Below are positions 34,391 through 44,274 of a DNA stretch of 64,000 bases, one piece after another. Origin of the DNA: Lachnospiraceae bacterium. Lineage in GTDB: Bacteria; Bacillota; Clostridia; Lachnospirales; Lachnospiraceae. The stretch lies in contig JAFZOS010000101.1 in NCBI GenBank assembly GCA_017550535.1, forward strand, positions 1 to 64,000. Direction: 5' to 3'. The position numbers were made by a program, and so were the translations under genes. Each line of letters starts with the position of its first letter. Positions within the stretch are counted from its first letter, which is position 1. The notes under the pieces are model-generated. The model worked only from the letters and a program-made list of their open reading frames with translations, did not search any database and was not told the DNA's origin.

Positions 34391-37243
34391 TTATTTCTTA
34401 CTCTCGTTGTATGTCCGCTTAGCTTCATCTATGCCTGCCTTGGCGCCTGCGATACCGGCCTTTGCAACTTCCTTGCCGATCTTTGCAGCTTCAACGCTGA
34501 CCTCGACAACCGCCTTGCCCACTTCCTTGGCAACCTCGACTGCCTTATCGGTCAATTCCTTCGTTGTATCCTTGGCATCCTTCACTTTAGAGCCAAACTT
34601 CGCATCCTTCTTCTCGGCCTTCTGAGCTATAGCAGCCTGAGCCGCAGCCAGCCTTGCGATCGGAACGCGGAACGGTGAGCAGCTTACATAGTCAAGCCCT
34701 AACTTATTGCAGAACTCGATCGATGTGGGATCTCCGCCGTGCTCGCCGCAGATACCTACGTGGAGCTTCGGATTGACGGGCTTGCCGAGCTTTATGGACA
34801 TCTCCATAAGCTTGCCGACACCGGTCTGGTCGAGCTTTGCGAACGGATCGTTCTCGAATATCTTGGTATCGTAGTAAGCCTCCAGGAACTTGCCTGAATC
34901 ATCCCTCGAGAATCCGAAGGTCATCTGTGTAAGGTCATTTGTACCAAAGCAGAAGAAATCAGCGCAGGCTGCGATTTCGTCAGCCGTCAGACATGCCCTC
35001 GGGATCTCGATCATGGTACCAACTTCATACTCAAGCTTGGCACCTGCAGCCTTTATCTCCTCATCGGCCGTCTCAACAACTATATCCTTAACAAACTTAA
35101 ATTCCTTGACATCGCCTACAAGCGGGATCATGATCTCGGGCTTTAAGTTCCATTCGGGATGCGCATCCGCAACCTTGATGGCCGCCCTAATAACAGCCTT
35201 TGTCTGCATCTTAGCGATCTCGGGATAGGTTACCGCCAGACGACAGCCCCTGTGACCCATCATCGGATTGAACTCATGCAGAGACTGGATGTATTCCTTG
35301 ATCTTGTCAACGCTCTTGCCCGTATTGTCGGCGAGCTTCTTGATATCTGCTTCCTCGGTGGGAAGGAACTCATGAAGCGGAGGGTCAAGGAACCTGATGG
35401 TTACCGGGCATCCCTCAAGTGCTTCGTATATCTGTTCAAAGTCACCCTGCTGGTAAGGAAGGATCTTATCAAGTGCCTTCTCCCTTTCCTCGGCGGTATC
35501 GGAGCAGATCATCTGACGGAACGCCTCGATACGTGATTCTTCAAAGAACATATGCTCAGTACGGCAAAGACCTATACCTTCGGCACCAAGCTCGCGGGCC
35601 TTCTTTGCATCGGCCGGTGTGTCTGCATTGGTACGTACCTTCATCGTGCGGTACTTGTCGGCCCATGCCATAACCCTGCCGAACTCGCCCGCTATCTGGG
35701 CATCGACCGTAGGAATGATTCCTTCGTAGATATTACCGGTCGTACCGTCGATACTTATCTCGGAACCCTCGGTGAATGTCTTTCCTGCGAGGGTGAACTT
35801 CTTGTTTGCTTCATCCATAACGATGTCGCCGCAGCCCGATACACAGCACTCGCCCATTCCGCGGGCAACAACTGCTGCATGGCTTGTCATTCCGCCGCGT
35901 ACCGTAAGTATACCCTGCGCTGCCTTCATACCAGTGATATCCTCGGGTGAAGTTTCAAGCCTTACAAGCACTACCTTCTCGCCCTTAGCTGCCCACTCAA
36001 CCGCATCATCTGCCGTAAATACAACCTTACCGCAGGCTGCGCCGGGTGAAGCGCCAAGGCCCTTGCCCAGAGGTGTTGCCGCCTTAAGGGCTGCCGCATC
36101 AAACTGGGGATGAAGGAGGGTGTCAAGGTTACGGGGCTCGATCATCGCAACGGCCTCCTCCTCGGTCCTCATTCCGTCATCAACCAGGTCACAGGCTATC
36201 TTAAGTGCCGCCTGAGCCGTTCTCTTTCCGTTCCTTGTCTGGAGCATGTAAAGCTGGTTGTGCTCAACCGTAAACTCCATATCCTGCATGTCGCGATAGT
36301 GACTCTCAAGTTTAGAGCAAACATCCTTAAACTGTGCAAATGCCTCGGGGAATTTCTCCTCCATCTCGGCAATCTTCATGGGTGTACGTACACCTGCAAC
36401 AACATCCTCGCCCTGTGCGTTCGTTAAGAACTCACCGAACAGGCCCTTGTTACCGGTTGCGGGATCACGGGTGAACGCAACACCGGTACCGCAGTCATCG
36501 CCCATGTTTCCGAAGGCCATTGACTGTACATTTACTGCGGTTCCCCATGAATACGGTATATCGTTATCCCTTCTGTATACGTTTGCACGCGGGTTGTCCC
36601 ATGAGCGGAACACGGCCTTTATCGCACCGTACAGCTGCTCCTTGGGATCATCCGGGAAATCATTTCCTATCTTAGCCTTATATTCAGCCTTGAACTGCTC
36701 CGCAAGTTCCTTAAGGTCATCCGCGCCGAGCTCAACGTCCTGCTTAACGCCCTTTTTATCCTTCATCTTGTCGATGAGCTCCTCGAAGTACTTCTTGCCG
36801 ACTTCCATTACGACATCGGAGTACATCTGGATGAACCTCCTGTAGCAGTCCCATGCCCAGCGGGGGTTGTTCGACTTTTCGGCGATCACGTTCACAACGT
36901 CCTCATTGAGGCCTAAGTTAAGGATCGTGTCCATCATTCCGGGCATCGAAGCACGCGCGCCCGACCTTACCGATACAAGAAGCGGATTCTCAAGATCTCC
37001 GAACTTCTTGCCGGTGATCTCCTCCATCTTTAAGATGTACTCGTCAATCTGGGCACGGATCTCGTCGTTTATCTCCCTGCCGTCTTCATAGTACTGAGTA
37101 CATGCCTCGGTCGTGATCGTGAAACCCTGCGGTACGGGAAGTCCAAGGTTGGTCATCTCAGCAAGGTTTGCACCCTTACCTCCGAGGAGATTCCTCATAT
37201 CGGCACTGCCCTCACTGAACAAATATACCCATTTCCTACTCAT
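34391..37243 (-). CDS. ppdK: Pyruvate, phosphate dikinase with an extra C-terminal tail
   Basis: 950 residues against the usual 870-880. The N-terminal ATP-grasp domain ('GGKGANLAEMTNLGLPVPQG'), the swivelling domain with the phospho-His in 'GGMTSHAAVVARGMG' and the C-terminal TIM barrel ('CSPFRVPIARLAAAQAA', 'FFCFGTNDLTQMTFG') are complete. It interconverts pyruvate + ATP + Pi and PEP + AMP + PPi. Residues from about 880 form an added tail of some 70 residues rich in Lys, Ala, Glu and Val in an 11-residue-like rhythm, predicted as an amphipathic helix. Strong AGGAGG-type site before the ATG. Single gene with its own terminator. Confidence 0.95.
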   Translation of the reverse strand: MSRKWVYLFSEGSADMRNLLGGKGANLAEMTNLGLPVPQGFTITTEACTQYYEDGREINDEIRAQIDEYILKMEEITGKKFGDLENPLLVSVRSGARASMPGMMDTILNLGLNEDVVNVIAEKSNNPRWAWDCYRRFIQMYSDVVMEVGKKYFEELIDKMKDKKGVKQDVELGADDLKELAEQFKAEYKAKIGNDFPDDPKEQLYGAIKAVFRSWDNPRANVYRRDNDIPYSWGTAVNVQSMAFGNMGDDCGTGVAFTRDPATGNKGLFGEFLTNAQGEDVVAGVRTPMKIAEMEEKFPEAFAQFKDVCSKLESHYRDMQDMEFTVEHNQLYMLQTRNGKRTAQAALKIACDLVDDGMRTEEEAVAMIEPRNLDTLLHPQFDAAALKAATPLGKGLGASPGAACGKVVFTADDAVEWAAKGEKVVLVRLETSPEDITGMKAAQGILTVRGGMTSHAAVVARGMGECCVSGCGDIVMDEANKKFTLAGKTFTEGSEISIDGTTGNIYEGIIPTVDAQIAGEFGRVMAWADKYRTMKVRTNADTPADAKKARELGAEGIGLCRTEHMFFEESRIEAFRQMICSDTAEEREKALDKILPYQQGDFEQIYEALEGCPVTIRFLDPPLHEFLPTEEADIKKLADNTGKSVDKIKEYIQSLHEFNPMMGHRGCRLAVTYPEIAKMQTKAVIRAAIKVADAHPEWNLKPEIMIPLVGDVKEFKFVKDIVVETADEEIKAAGAKLEYEVGTMIEIPRACLTADEIAACADFFCFGTNDLTQMTFGFSRDDSGKFLEAYYDTKIFENDPFAKLDQTGVGKLMEMSIKLGKPVNPKLHVGICGEHGGDPTSIEFCNKLGLDYVSCSPFRVPIARLAAAQAAIAQKAEKKDAKFGSKVKDAKDTTKELTDKAVEVAKEVGKAVVEVSVEAAKIGKEVAKAGIAGAKAGIDEAKRTYNESKK

Positions 37244-37344
37244 ACTGCTCCTCCTTTTATAAATAATTATTTTCTTTGTCCATGGTAAGAATCATATAAC
37301 TAATTGTATCAAATTATATAATCAACTTCTATATGGAATTAACT

Positions 37345-37378
37345 GCCATATGTATGATAACACCTGTGTTTATATGGC
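37345..37378. other. Hairpin between manA and ppdK
   Basis: GCCATAT (37345-37351) pairs with ATATGGC (37372-37378), with AACAC/GTGTT inside. It directly follows the manA stop on the minus strand but has no T-run. A 3' RNA structure or a regulator site for ppdK are both possible. Confidence 0.35.
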
Positions 37379-37382
37379 TGTT

Positions 37383-38363
37383 TTAACCCCTTATGTCAAG
37401 GAACTGTGCCTGCCCGTGAATATTCAAAACCTCCGACTCCGCCGGCACGAATATGCAGTCCCCTTTATAGAAGTTTATGCTTAAATCCGAACAGCTTATC
37501 GTCCCGCAGCCGCCGACACACAAAAGCACCTTGTAGCTCACGCTGTCCGCCGCATAAGTTACCTGCTGCCGCCGCTCGGTATTTATGAGCATCCTGTAAA
37601 CCTCAAAATACCTGCACCTCGAAAGAAGCTCCGAAGCCACGCCCTGCCTGTATTTAAGGACCCTCAGCGGCTGCCTGGGTTCGCTCGCCGCTTCAAGGTT
37701 TGATACATCCAGCGCCTTATCTATATGCAGCTGCCGCTTTTCACCCGATTTATCGATCCTGTCATAATCATACAGGCGGTATGTAAGGTTCGAGCTTTCC
37801 TGTATCTCCGCAAGCAGGACACCGGCACCTATCGCATGTATCGTACCCGCTTCAACGAAAAACACATCGTCCTTCTTAACAGGGATGCTCTGCAGGTACT
37901 TACCGACAGTCCCGTCAGCCACGGCCCTTTTTAACTCATCCTTTGAAACCTTCCGGTTAAGCCCGTAAACAAGCCTTGCATCCCCAGCCGCATCAAGGAC
38001 ATACCACATTTCCGTTTTGCCGCGCTGCCCTCCTTCATGTTCCCTTGCATACTCATCATCCGGATGCACCTGCACGGATAAGTCCTTGTCGGCATCTATG
38101 AACTTGATAAGTATGGGCAGCTCACTACCCCCGCCCGAATGTGTCCCAAGATACTCGGGATGAATCTTTAACACCTTATCAAGAGTCATACCGTCAAACT
38201 CACCGCCGCAGACAAAACTCGGTCCGTCGGGATGCGTCGAACACTCCCAGGTTTCGGCAAGCGGTGACATATCTATTTTCTTTTCGAATTCATCGTTAAG
38301 CCTTCTTCCGCCCCACAGATAATCCTTGCCCGAGGGCTTAAGAAGCAGCGGCTTATTCCCCAT
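37383..38363 (-). CDS. manA: Class I mannose-6-phosphate isomerase
   Basis: 326 residues, the short Firmicutes form. Cupin metal-site motifs: 'LSVQVHPDDEYA', 'KTEMWYVL' and 'VEAGTIHAIGAGVLLAEIQ'; the N terminus 'WGGRRLNDEF' is also typical. It converts fructose 6-phosphate to mannose 6-phosphate in the cytoplasm. The stop of manC lies 2 bases upstream of its ATG, so the two enzymes form one unit that makes GDP-mannose, with phosphomannomutase coded elsewhere. Confidence 0.93.
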   Translation of the reverse strand: MGNKPLLLKPSGKDYLWGGRRLNDEFEKKIDMSPLAETWECSTHPDGPSFVCGGEFDGMTLDKVLKIHPEYLGTHSGGGSELPILIKFIDADKDLSVQVHPDDEYAREHEGGQRGKTEMWYVLDAAGDARLVYGLNRKVSKDELKRAVADGTVGKYLQSIPVKKDDVFFVEAGTIHAIGAGVLLAEIQESSNLTYRLYDYDRIDKSGEKRQLHIDKALDVSNLEAASEPRQPLRVLKYRQGVASELLSRCRYFEVYRMLINTERRQQVTYAADSVSYKVLLCVGGCGTISCSDLSINFYKGDCIFVPAESEVLNIHGQAQFLDIRG

Positions 38364-38364
38364 A

Positions 38365-39681
38365 TCAATACTCCAGAGGGTATTTAGTCTTATCCGTAAC
38401 GCTTATCTCCCGTCCCAGCTGCACTTCTATGAGCTTAAGCTCGGTCCTTGCGATCACGGTATGGCGGCAGCCCGCGCTCATCGTTATCACATCACCTGCC
38501 GAAATGCTCTGCTCCATTCCGTCAACTATCGTGGTTCCCTCGCCGGAAAGCACCACCCACACCTCATCGCGGTTCCTGTGGCTGTGATAGTTCATGGAAT
38601 TCCCTGCGGAAAGAGTCACCTTTATCGTCATAGAGCCGGGCTCAACATCCATTACCCGATAACTTCCCCAGGATTTCTCGGCAAACATTATCTGCTGTTC
38701 CATCCCGTCGACAAAGGATTTGATGTGCGAGCTTGATTCTTTATCCGATACAAGTATCCCGTCGGGCGAGGCCGATATGATCACGTCGGTAAGCCCCATT
38801 GCCAGCACGGGTACATCCATCTCGTTCACTATATTGACGCCGCTGCACTCATCGTCAAGGATACCCTTGCCTACGACCTTCTCCTCCATGGCCTCGGTAA
38901 GGCTGTTCCAGGTACCCAAGTCCTTCCACTTGCCTGAAAAACGCAGTACCTGAATCTTCTTTTCCTTTTCGACAACCGCATAGTCAAAAGATATCTTCGT
39001 GAGCGTATCGTATTTGTCAAACAGATCCCTGTAATCGGTAAAATCAATAAGTTCATGCGCCTTGTCAAGCATGTAACCGAGCCTGCAGGCGAAAACTCCG
39101 CCGTTCCACAGCGCCCCCTGCCCAATATACTCCGCCGCATCCTTAGCAGACGGTTTTTCCTTAAAGGTGGAGACAAAAGACGTATGCTCACAGGTGTCGG
39201 GTATGATGTAACCGTACCTTTCGGACGGCGAAGTGGGCTCAACGCCCATAAGTACCAGGTTGGCTTCTCCCGCCCCGGCAAGCTCGGACAGGTCCTTTAT
39301 CGCGGCAAAGTAATCCTCCTCGACATACGGATCCACCGGACATATGACTACCGGCTCATCCCTGCCGGCGCCCTTAACATCGGCAAGATATGAGGATGCC
39401 AGCGCGATAGCGGGGAAGGTGTCCCGCCTGCACGGTTCCACTGATACTCCAACGTCTTCACCGAGCTGGTTCCTTATTGCCGAAACCTGCGTCTTTGAAG
39501 TGGCTATGGTTATGACGGCATCCTTATCGATCCTCTTTATCTGACGATACATCCGCTGGAGCATGGATTCATAGGTGCCGTCCTCGTTCCTGAATATCTT
39601 GATAAACTGCTTGCTCCTGACATCATTTGACAGCGGCCACAGGCGTTTGCCCGATCCGCCGGAAAGTAAAACAACATTCAT
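38365..39681 (-). CDS. manC: Mannose-1-phosphate guanylyltransferase
   Basis: 438 residues. The nucleotidyltransferase domain starts with 'LSGGSGKRLWPLS' and contains 'TFKEKPSAKDAAEYI' and 'GVFACRLGYML'; residues about 335-435 are the cupin tail seen in bifunctional PMI/GMP proteins ('MNYHSHRNRDEVWVVLSGEG'). The cupin's separate isomerase role is probably redundant with ManA next door. It makes GDP-mannose for the polysaccharide. Its ATG overlaps the stop of the upstream regulator gene (TGATG), so translation is coupled. Confidence 0.93.
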   Translation of the reverse strand: MNVVLLSGGSGKRLWPLSNDVRSKQFIKIFRNEDGTYESMLQRMYRQIKRIDKDAVITIATSKTQVSAIRNQLGEDVGVSVEPCRRDTFPAIALASSYLADVKGAGRDEPVVICPVDPYVEEDYFAAIKDLSELAGAGEANLVLMGVEPTSPSERYGYIIPDTCEHTSFVSTFKEKPSAKDAAEYIGQGALWNGGVFACRLGYMLDKAHELIDFTDYRDLFDKYDTLTKISFDYAVVEKEKKIQVLRFSGKWKDLGTWNSLTEAMEEKVVGKGILDDECSGVNIVNEMDVPVLAMGLTDVIISASPDGILVSDKESSSHIKSFVDGMEQQIMFAEKSWGSYRVMDVEPGSMTIKVTLSAGNSMNYHSHRNRDEVWVVLSGEGTTIVDGMEQSISAGDVITMSAGCRHTVIARTELKLIEVQLGREISVTDKTKYPLEY

Positions 39682-40247
39682 CAGTATGTGATCAAATATC
39701 CCTTCTTTTTCTTCTTATCCTTGTCTTTTTTCTTCTTTTTATCTTTATCCTTGTCTTTTTCTTTCTTTTTCTTCTTGTCTTTCTTATCCTTCTTATCGCT
39801 GCCGTCAGCCTGAGCTATATTATAATCATCCTCATCCCTGGCGACGGTTGCAATGTTTTGAAGAGTCACGCTTCCTTCATCCTTTGCCTTCTCCGGTTCG
39901 GGTTTCTCAGCCTCAGCTTTCTTAACTTCAGGCTTCTTTGCTTCTGCTTTTTCAGGATCATCCTTTGCCGGTACCTTAGCCTCGGGAGCTTTTGCTGCCT
40001 TTCCTTCCGGTGCCTTTGAGACCCTGCTCCGCCCGTCTTTATTCTCGATCCCCGACAGCAGGTAATAGGGTGAAACCTCCAGCACTTCGCAGATTATAAG
40101 GATCTTGTCCGATACGGGGTTGGTCCCCTTCTTTTTCCAGTCACTTATTGTACTTTCGGCAATTCCGGTCTTTTTGGAAAACTCCTTCTGCGTATATCCC
40201 CGCTCCCTGATAAGCTCAAATATTCTTTCACTGATAGTCATACCCAT
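39681..40247 (-). CDS. XRE-family regulator with a lysine-rich tail
   Basis: 188 residues. Residues 4-65 are a helix-turn-helix of the XRE/Cro type ('GYTQKEFSKKTGIAESTISD'). A Lys/Glu/Ala/Pro-rich stretch (about 75-130) leads to a tail (about 145-183) built almost only of Lys and Asp. The tail is coded by a homopurine run of about 100 bases (39690-39795). The short C-terminal end is 'GYLITY'. Such a tail suggests non-specific nucleic acid or polyanion binding. The stop overlaps the manC start, so it may control GDP-mannose synthesis; that is inferred from position only. Confidence 0.85.
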   Translation of the reverse strand: MGMTISERIFELIRERGYTQKEFSKKTGIAESTISDWKKKGTNPVSDKILIICEVLEVSPYYLLSGIENKDGRSRVSKAPEGKAAKAPEAKVPAKDDPEKAEAKKPEVKKAEAEKPEPEKAKDEGSVTLQNIATVARDEDDYNIAQADGSDKKDKKDKKKKKEKDKDKDKKKKKDKDKKKKKGYLITY

Positions 40248-40346
40248 TCTCCTGTAATCTGATCGTTAATGCCCCCAAGACCTATTATACTTCAAGTTGT
40301 GTGACTTTTCATTAAGAAATTTCGAAAATACGAATCAAACCGCAGC

Positions 40347-41597
40347 TTAATCTCTCTTAAAAATATCCCTCGTATATACCTTGTCGATAACATCGTCAAG
40401 AACGGGATCGTAGCGGTTTGCGATTATCGCATCGCAGCTTTTCTTAAACTCTTCGATATCGTTTACGACACGGCTCCCAAAGAATGTCGTACCGTCTTCG
40501 AGCGTGGGTTCGTATACTACGACCGTGGCACCCTTGGCCTTGATACGTTTCATGATGCCCTGAATGGAACTTTGGCGGAAATTATCGGAATTAGTCTTCA
40601 TCGTAAGGCGGTAAACACCGATAACTACCGACTTTTCCTCATCCCTGCTATATGAACTTGAGTTGTAATAATCATAATATCCGGCACGGCTTAATACCCT
40701 GTCGGCTATAAAATCCTTACGCGTCCTGTTTGATTCTACGATCGCCTGAATAAGGTTCTGGGGAACATCGTTGTAATTTGCAAGGAGCTGCTTGGTATCC
40801 TTTGGCAGGCAGTAGCCGCCGTAGCCGAAGGACGGGTTGTTGTACATGTTGCCTATCCTCGGATCAAGGCACACACCCTCGATGATCTTGCCGGTATCAA
40901 GCCCCTTTATCTCGGCATAGGTATCAAGCTCGTTAAAATATGAAACGCGCAGCGCAAGATAAGTGTTGGCAAACAGCTTGACCGCTTCGGCCTCGGTAAA
41001 GCCCATGTACAATACATCGATATCCTCCTTGAGCGCACCCTCAACAAGCATACCGGCAAACACTTTGGCCGCATTAAGGAGCCTCTCGTCGTCAAGATCG
41101 GTGCCCACAATTATCCTCGAGGGATAAAGGTTATCGTAAAGGGCCCTGCTCTCACGAAGAAATTCCGGTGCGAACATGATATTTTCGGTATTATACTTTT
41201 TCCTTGCACTTTCCGTAAAACCTACGGGAATGGTGGACTTTATCACCATTATCGCATCGGGATTAGCCTCGATAACAAGCTTTATGACTGCCTCGACAGC
41301 CGATGTATCGAAGAAATTCCTGTTAGGGTCGTAGTTTGTGGGAGTGGCTATTATGACATAATCGGCGTTCTTATAAGCCCCAGCGGCGTCAAGCGTTGCC
41401 GCAAGGTCAAGCTCCTTTGTTGCAAGGTATTCCTCGATCTCCTTATCAACGATGGGAGATTTCCTGTTGTTTATGAGATCCACCTTTTCCGATATTATGT
41501 CAACCGCGGTCACGTGATTGTTAAGGGCTAAAAGAGTCGCCATCGACATGCCCACATATCCCGTTCCCGCTACCGCTATGTTGTATTTTTTGTCCAT
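40347..41597 (-). CDS. UDP-glucose/UDP-sugar 6-dehydrogenase
   Basis: 416 residues, the short UDP-glucose dehydrogenase form. NAD site '[17 protein letters not shown]', '[10 protein letters not shown]', 'FAPEFLRE', '[22 protein letters not shown]' and the catalytic Cys in '[14 protein letters not shown]' (about residue 259) are all present. It oxidises UDP-glucose or a related sugar to the uronate for polysaccharide synthesis. GGAGG lies before the ATG. Its exact sugar is not determinable from sequence. Confidence 0.93.
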   Translation of the reverse strand: MDKKYNIAVAGTGYVGMSMATLLALNNHVTAVDIISEKVDLINNRKSPIVDKEIEEYLATKELDLAATLDAAGAYKNADYVIIATPTNYDPNRNFFDTSAVEAVIKLVIEANPDAIMVIKSTIPVGFTESARKKYNTENIMFAPEFLRESRALYDNLYPSRIIVGTDLDDERLLNAAKVFAGMLVEGALKEDIDVLYMGFTEAEAVKLFANTYLALRVSYFNELDTYAEIKGLDTGKIIEGVCLDPRIGNMYNNPSFGYGGYCLPKDTKQLLANYNDVPQNLIQAIVESNRTRKDFIADRVLSRAGYYDYYNSSSYSRDEEKSVVIGVYRLTMKTNSDNFRQSSIQGIMKRIKAKGATVVVYEPTLEDGTTFFGSRVVNDIEEFKKSCDAIIANRYDPVLDDVIDKVYTRDIFKRD

Positions 41598-41647
41598 GAT
41601 GTCTACCTCCGCTCCACCAAATTATACATTATCGCGGATGATTTAGC

Positions 41648-41678
41648 AAAAAGACCCGGAGCCATGCCCCGGGTCTTT
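41648..41678 (-). terminator. Intrinsic terminator of the sugar ABC operon
   Basis: 10-bp stem AAAGACCCGG/CCGGGTCTTT (41650-41659 with 41669-41678) with a 9-base loop and TTTTT on the minus strand, 24 bases after the solute-binding protein stop. Confidence 0.9.
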
Positions 41679-41701
41679 AATGATCTTATACTGAGTATAT
41701 C

Positions 41702-43264
41702 TTACTTCCAAGCGTCGTACTGCTTCTGGAACTCAGCAAGTACATCCTGGTAACCGGCCTCGTCAAGAGCTGCCTGGTATTCCTCGATAACCTTCTCAAC
41801 ATCTGCTGAAGGATATCCGCCGTTCTCAAGAGCGAAACCGTAAGTCTCGAATACGTTCTGGCATGCTGCGTATGCTGCCTCTACAGGAGCCTTGTCGAAA
41901 CGGAAACCTGCTGCACTTGAAGTGTTAGCGCCGCCGTTGAAGGTCTTGTAAAGCTCTGCCTTGTTGTCAGGCTCGTTTGAAAGAGGAGTAACAACTGTAG
42001 CTGATGCTGACTCCCACATCGAGTGGTTGTAAACAGCGTTCTCAACCTGCTCTACATGGCCGTTTGCGTCATAGTTGAAGTCCTCACCTTCGATACCGAA
42101 TGTGTACATATCAGCGAGCTTCTTGTCTGTGTAAAGGAGACCCATGAACTCGATGGCTGCCTTAGCCTGCTCCTCGGTGCTGTTAGCGGTTACGCAGTAG
42201 CATGAACCAAGAGCTGAGTTAGAGTGTGCCCAACGATCGGTAGCGGGAACCATTGTAACGTCCTGCTCGTAACGAGAATCAGCCTCGTCGTTAACCGGGA
42301 TATCTGTCCACCATGAAACTGCCCAATCCTGAGTCTGTGTTGTGGTATCGGTTGTAACCTTTGTTACGTCATCCTCAGAGATGTAACCTTTCTCTGCCCA
42401 CTGGCACATAAGAGTACAGAACTCCTTGTACTGAGGTGTAAGGATGGTATCTACTACAGAATTGCTTGCCCTGTCAACTGCAACCCAGTTAGCGGTTGAA
42501 TCAGCCGTGAAGAAATCGAAATCATTGATGTACCAACGATAGAACATAGCGGTCTTCTGTGTAAGGAAGGGATACTTAAGTCCGTCGTTCTTTGCTGCCT
42601 CAAGGAAAGGCTCAAGGTCTGCAAGCTTCTTAACGGTAGTAGCATCAAGATCTGTATGAGCATCTAAGAAATCCTGACGGAACATGAAGTCATAACCTTC
42701 AACGTTGTCCTTGTAAACAGGGATGAAGTAGTTCTTGCCGTCATACTTGGTAGCTTCCCACTGACCTTCGTCCATTGAAGCGTAAAGGTCTGTGCCCTGA
42801 AGGAGCTCGGTGATGTCATAAACAGAGTTCTGAGGAACAAGGTCGTTTGTTCCGATGGTGCCTTCCCATGAAGCTGTCCAAAGAAGGTTGATCTCGTTGT
42901 TTGCAAGAGCAAGGTTAGCCTTCTCGGTGTACTCACCTGAGTTGATATCGGTAAGGGTGATCCTTACGTTTGCGCCTTTTTCAGCAAGGTATGCATTGAT
43001 GGCATCCTGTACCTGAGCTGTCTTTGCAGAATCAGGAGTGGTGTTGAAACAGCACCTGTAAAGGCTGATGTTAACGCCGCCGTCATCTGCGGGTGCTGCT
43101 GCAGTATCATCTGCAGGAGCTGCTGCTGTGTCGTCTGCAGGAGCTGCTGCTGTTGTGTCAGCTGCAGGAGCTGCTGCCTGGCCGCCGCCGCAGCCTACCA
43201 TGCCAAGCACCATTGCTGATGCAAGAGCGATTGATAAAGCTTTCTTAACTATTCTGTTTTTCAT
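41702..43264 (-). CDS. Sugar ABC transporter solute-binding lipoprotein
   Basis: 520 residues from ATG 43264, supported by GGGAGG; the longer frame lacks a site. The N terminus has a lipoprotein signal with Cys in 'GMVGCGGG'. An Ala/Pro/Asp-rich linker (PADDTAAA repeats) spaces the domain from the membrane. The rest is a family-1 binding protein of the LplA type with a DUF3502-like end ('AGFRFDKAPVEAAYAACQNV', ending 'EFQKQYDAWK'). It captures an oligosaccharide or modified sugar outside the cell. It is the last of three genes, after both permeases. Confidence 0.9.
   Translation of the reverse strand: MKNRIVKKALSIALASAMVLGMVGCGGGQAAAPAADTTAAAPADDTAAAPADDTAAAPADDGGVNISLYRCCFNTTPDSAKTAQVQDAINAYLAEKGANVRITLTDINSGEYTEKANLALANNEINLLWTASWEGTIGTNDLVPQNSVYDITELLQGTDLYASMDEGQWEATKYDGKNYFIPVYKDNVEGYDFMFRQDFLDAHTDLDATTVKKLADLEPFLEAAKNDGLKYPFLTQKTAMFYRWYINDFDFFTADSTANWVAVDRASNSVVDTILTPQYKEFCTLMCQWAEKGYISEDDVTKVTTDTTTQTQDWAVSWWTDIPVNDEADSRYEQDVTMVPATDRWAHSNSALGSCYCVTANSTEEQAKAAIEFMGLLYTDKKLADMYTFGIEGEDFNYDANGHVEQVENAVYNHSMWESASATVVTPLSNEPDNKAELYKTFNGGANTSSAAGFRFDKAPVEAAYAACQNVFETYGFALENGGYPSADVEKVIEEYQAALDEAGYQDVLAEFQKQYDAWK
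43079..43186. repeat. 24-base tandem repeats coding the lipoprotein linker
   Basis: Three to four imperfect 24-base units centred on CTGCAGGAGCTGCTGCT code for the PADDTAAA linker repeats of the binding protein just after its lipid anchor. Units may vary in number between strains. Confidence 0.8.
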
Positions 43265-43332
43265 TCTAAAACCTCCCTTTAGATATATATTTCCTGATGT
43301 ATGCACTATTGCCACATCTTGAAACCTTGTTT

Positions 43333-44259
43333 TTAACCCTTAACCGATCCTACCGTAAGACCCTTTACGAAGTACTTCTGGAAGAAAGGATAAGCTACCA
43401 TTATGGGACCTATTACTATGATAACCGTAGTCATGGTCGCCGAGTACTGGGGGATCGTGCCTCCCATTGCCGCCCTCGCCGAAGCGGGAACGTTTGAGTT
43501 GTTGAGCAGGAACTCAATACTCTTCTGGATATTTATGAGAAGAAGCTGAAGGGGCTTCTTGCTGTCTGTTGTAATGTAGAGCAGAGCATTCTGCCAGTCA
43601 TTCCAGTAAGCCGTTGCCATCATGAAACCTACGGCTGCAAGCGACGGCTTCATAAGAGGAAGCGTTATCTGGAAGAAAGTCCTGTATTCGCCGGCACCGT
43701 CGATCTTGGCGGCTTCCATCAGCTCGGCCGGGATGCTGTTTGCTATATAGGTCCTTAAGATGATGACGTTCATCGTCGTTACCATCAAAGGAAGGATGAG
43801 AAGCCACAGCGAATCCTTAAGATGATAGTATGTTGTGAATACGATGTATCCTGAAAGCTGTCCTCCGTTGAAAAGCATCGGGATCAGCAGGTAAACCGAT
43901 AAAAACCTTGAAAGCCTGAAGTCCTTGCGGCTTATCGAATAAGCAAACATGCTCATTACAAGAAGTCCGACAAGTGTTCCGAAAACTGTAACGAAGATCG
44001 TTACGCCGTATGAAGTAAGGAGCCTTTTACCGTACCTAAGTACCGCATTGACACCGTTTAATGACCATTTCTCGGGGAAAAACGTAAATCCGTGCTGGGT
44101 TATGTATTTCTCATCCGTAAATGCCGCAACGAAAGTAAGTACCACGGGAAGGAAAGCAAACAGTGTATATAACAGAAGGAAGAATGTAAGTATATACTGT
44201 CCTACACCGGCTTTTTCTTTTCTTGAAGGAGCTAAATCCAGATCTTTCTTCTTTGCCAT
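43333..44259 (-). CDS. Sugar ABC transporter permease (LplC/YtcP type)
   Basis: 308 residues, six spans. The EAA loop 'EAAKIDGAGEYRTFFQITLP' (about 205-225) contacts the ATPase. Start at ATG 44259 with AGGAGG upstream. It pairs with the other permease to form the membrane channel. Confidence 0.92.
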   Translation of the reverse strand: MAKKKDLDLAPSRKEKAGVGQYILTFFLLLYTLFAFLPVVLTFVAAFTDEKYITQHGFTFFPEKWSLNGVNAVLRYGKRLLTSYGVTIFVTVFGTLVGLLVMSMFAYSISRKDFRLSRFLSVYLLIPMLFNGGQLSGYIVFTTYYHLKDSLWLLILPLMVTTMNVIILRTYIANSIPAELMEAAKIDGAGEYRTFFQITLPLMKPSLAAVGFMMATAYWNDWQNALLYITTDSKKPLQLLLINIQKSIEFLLNNSNVPASARAAMGGTIPQYSATMTTVIIVIGPIMVAYPFFQKYFVKGLTVGSVKG

Positions 44260-44274
44260 GACTGTACCTCCTTC

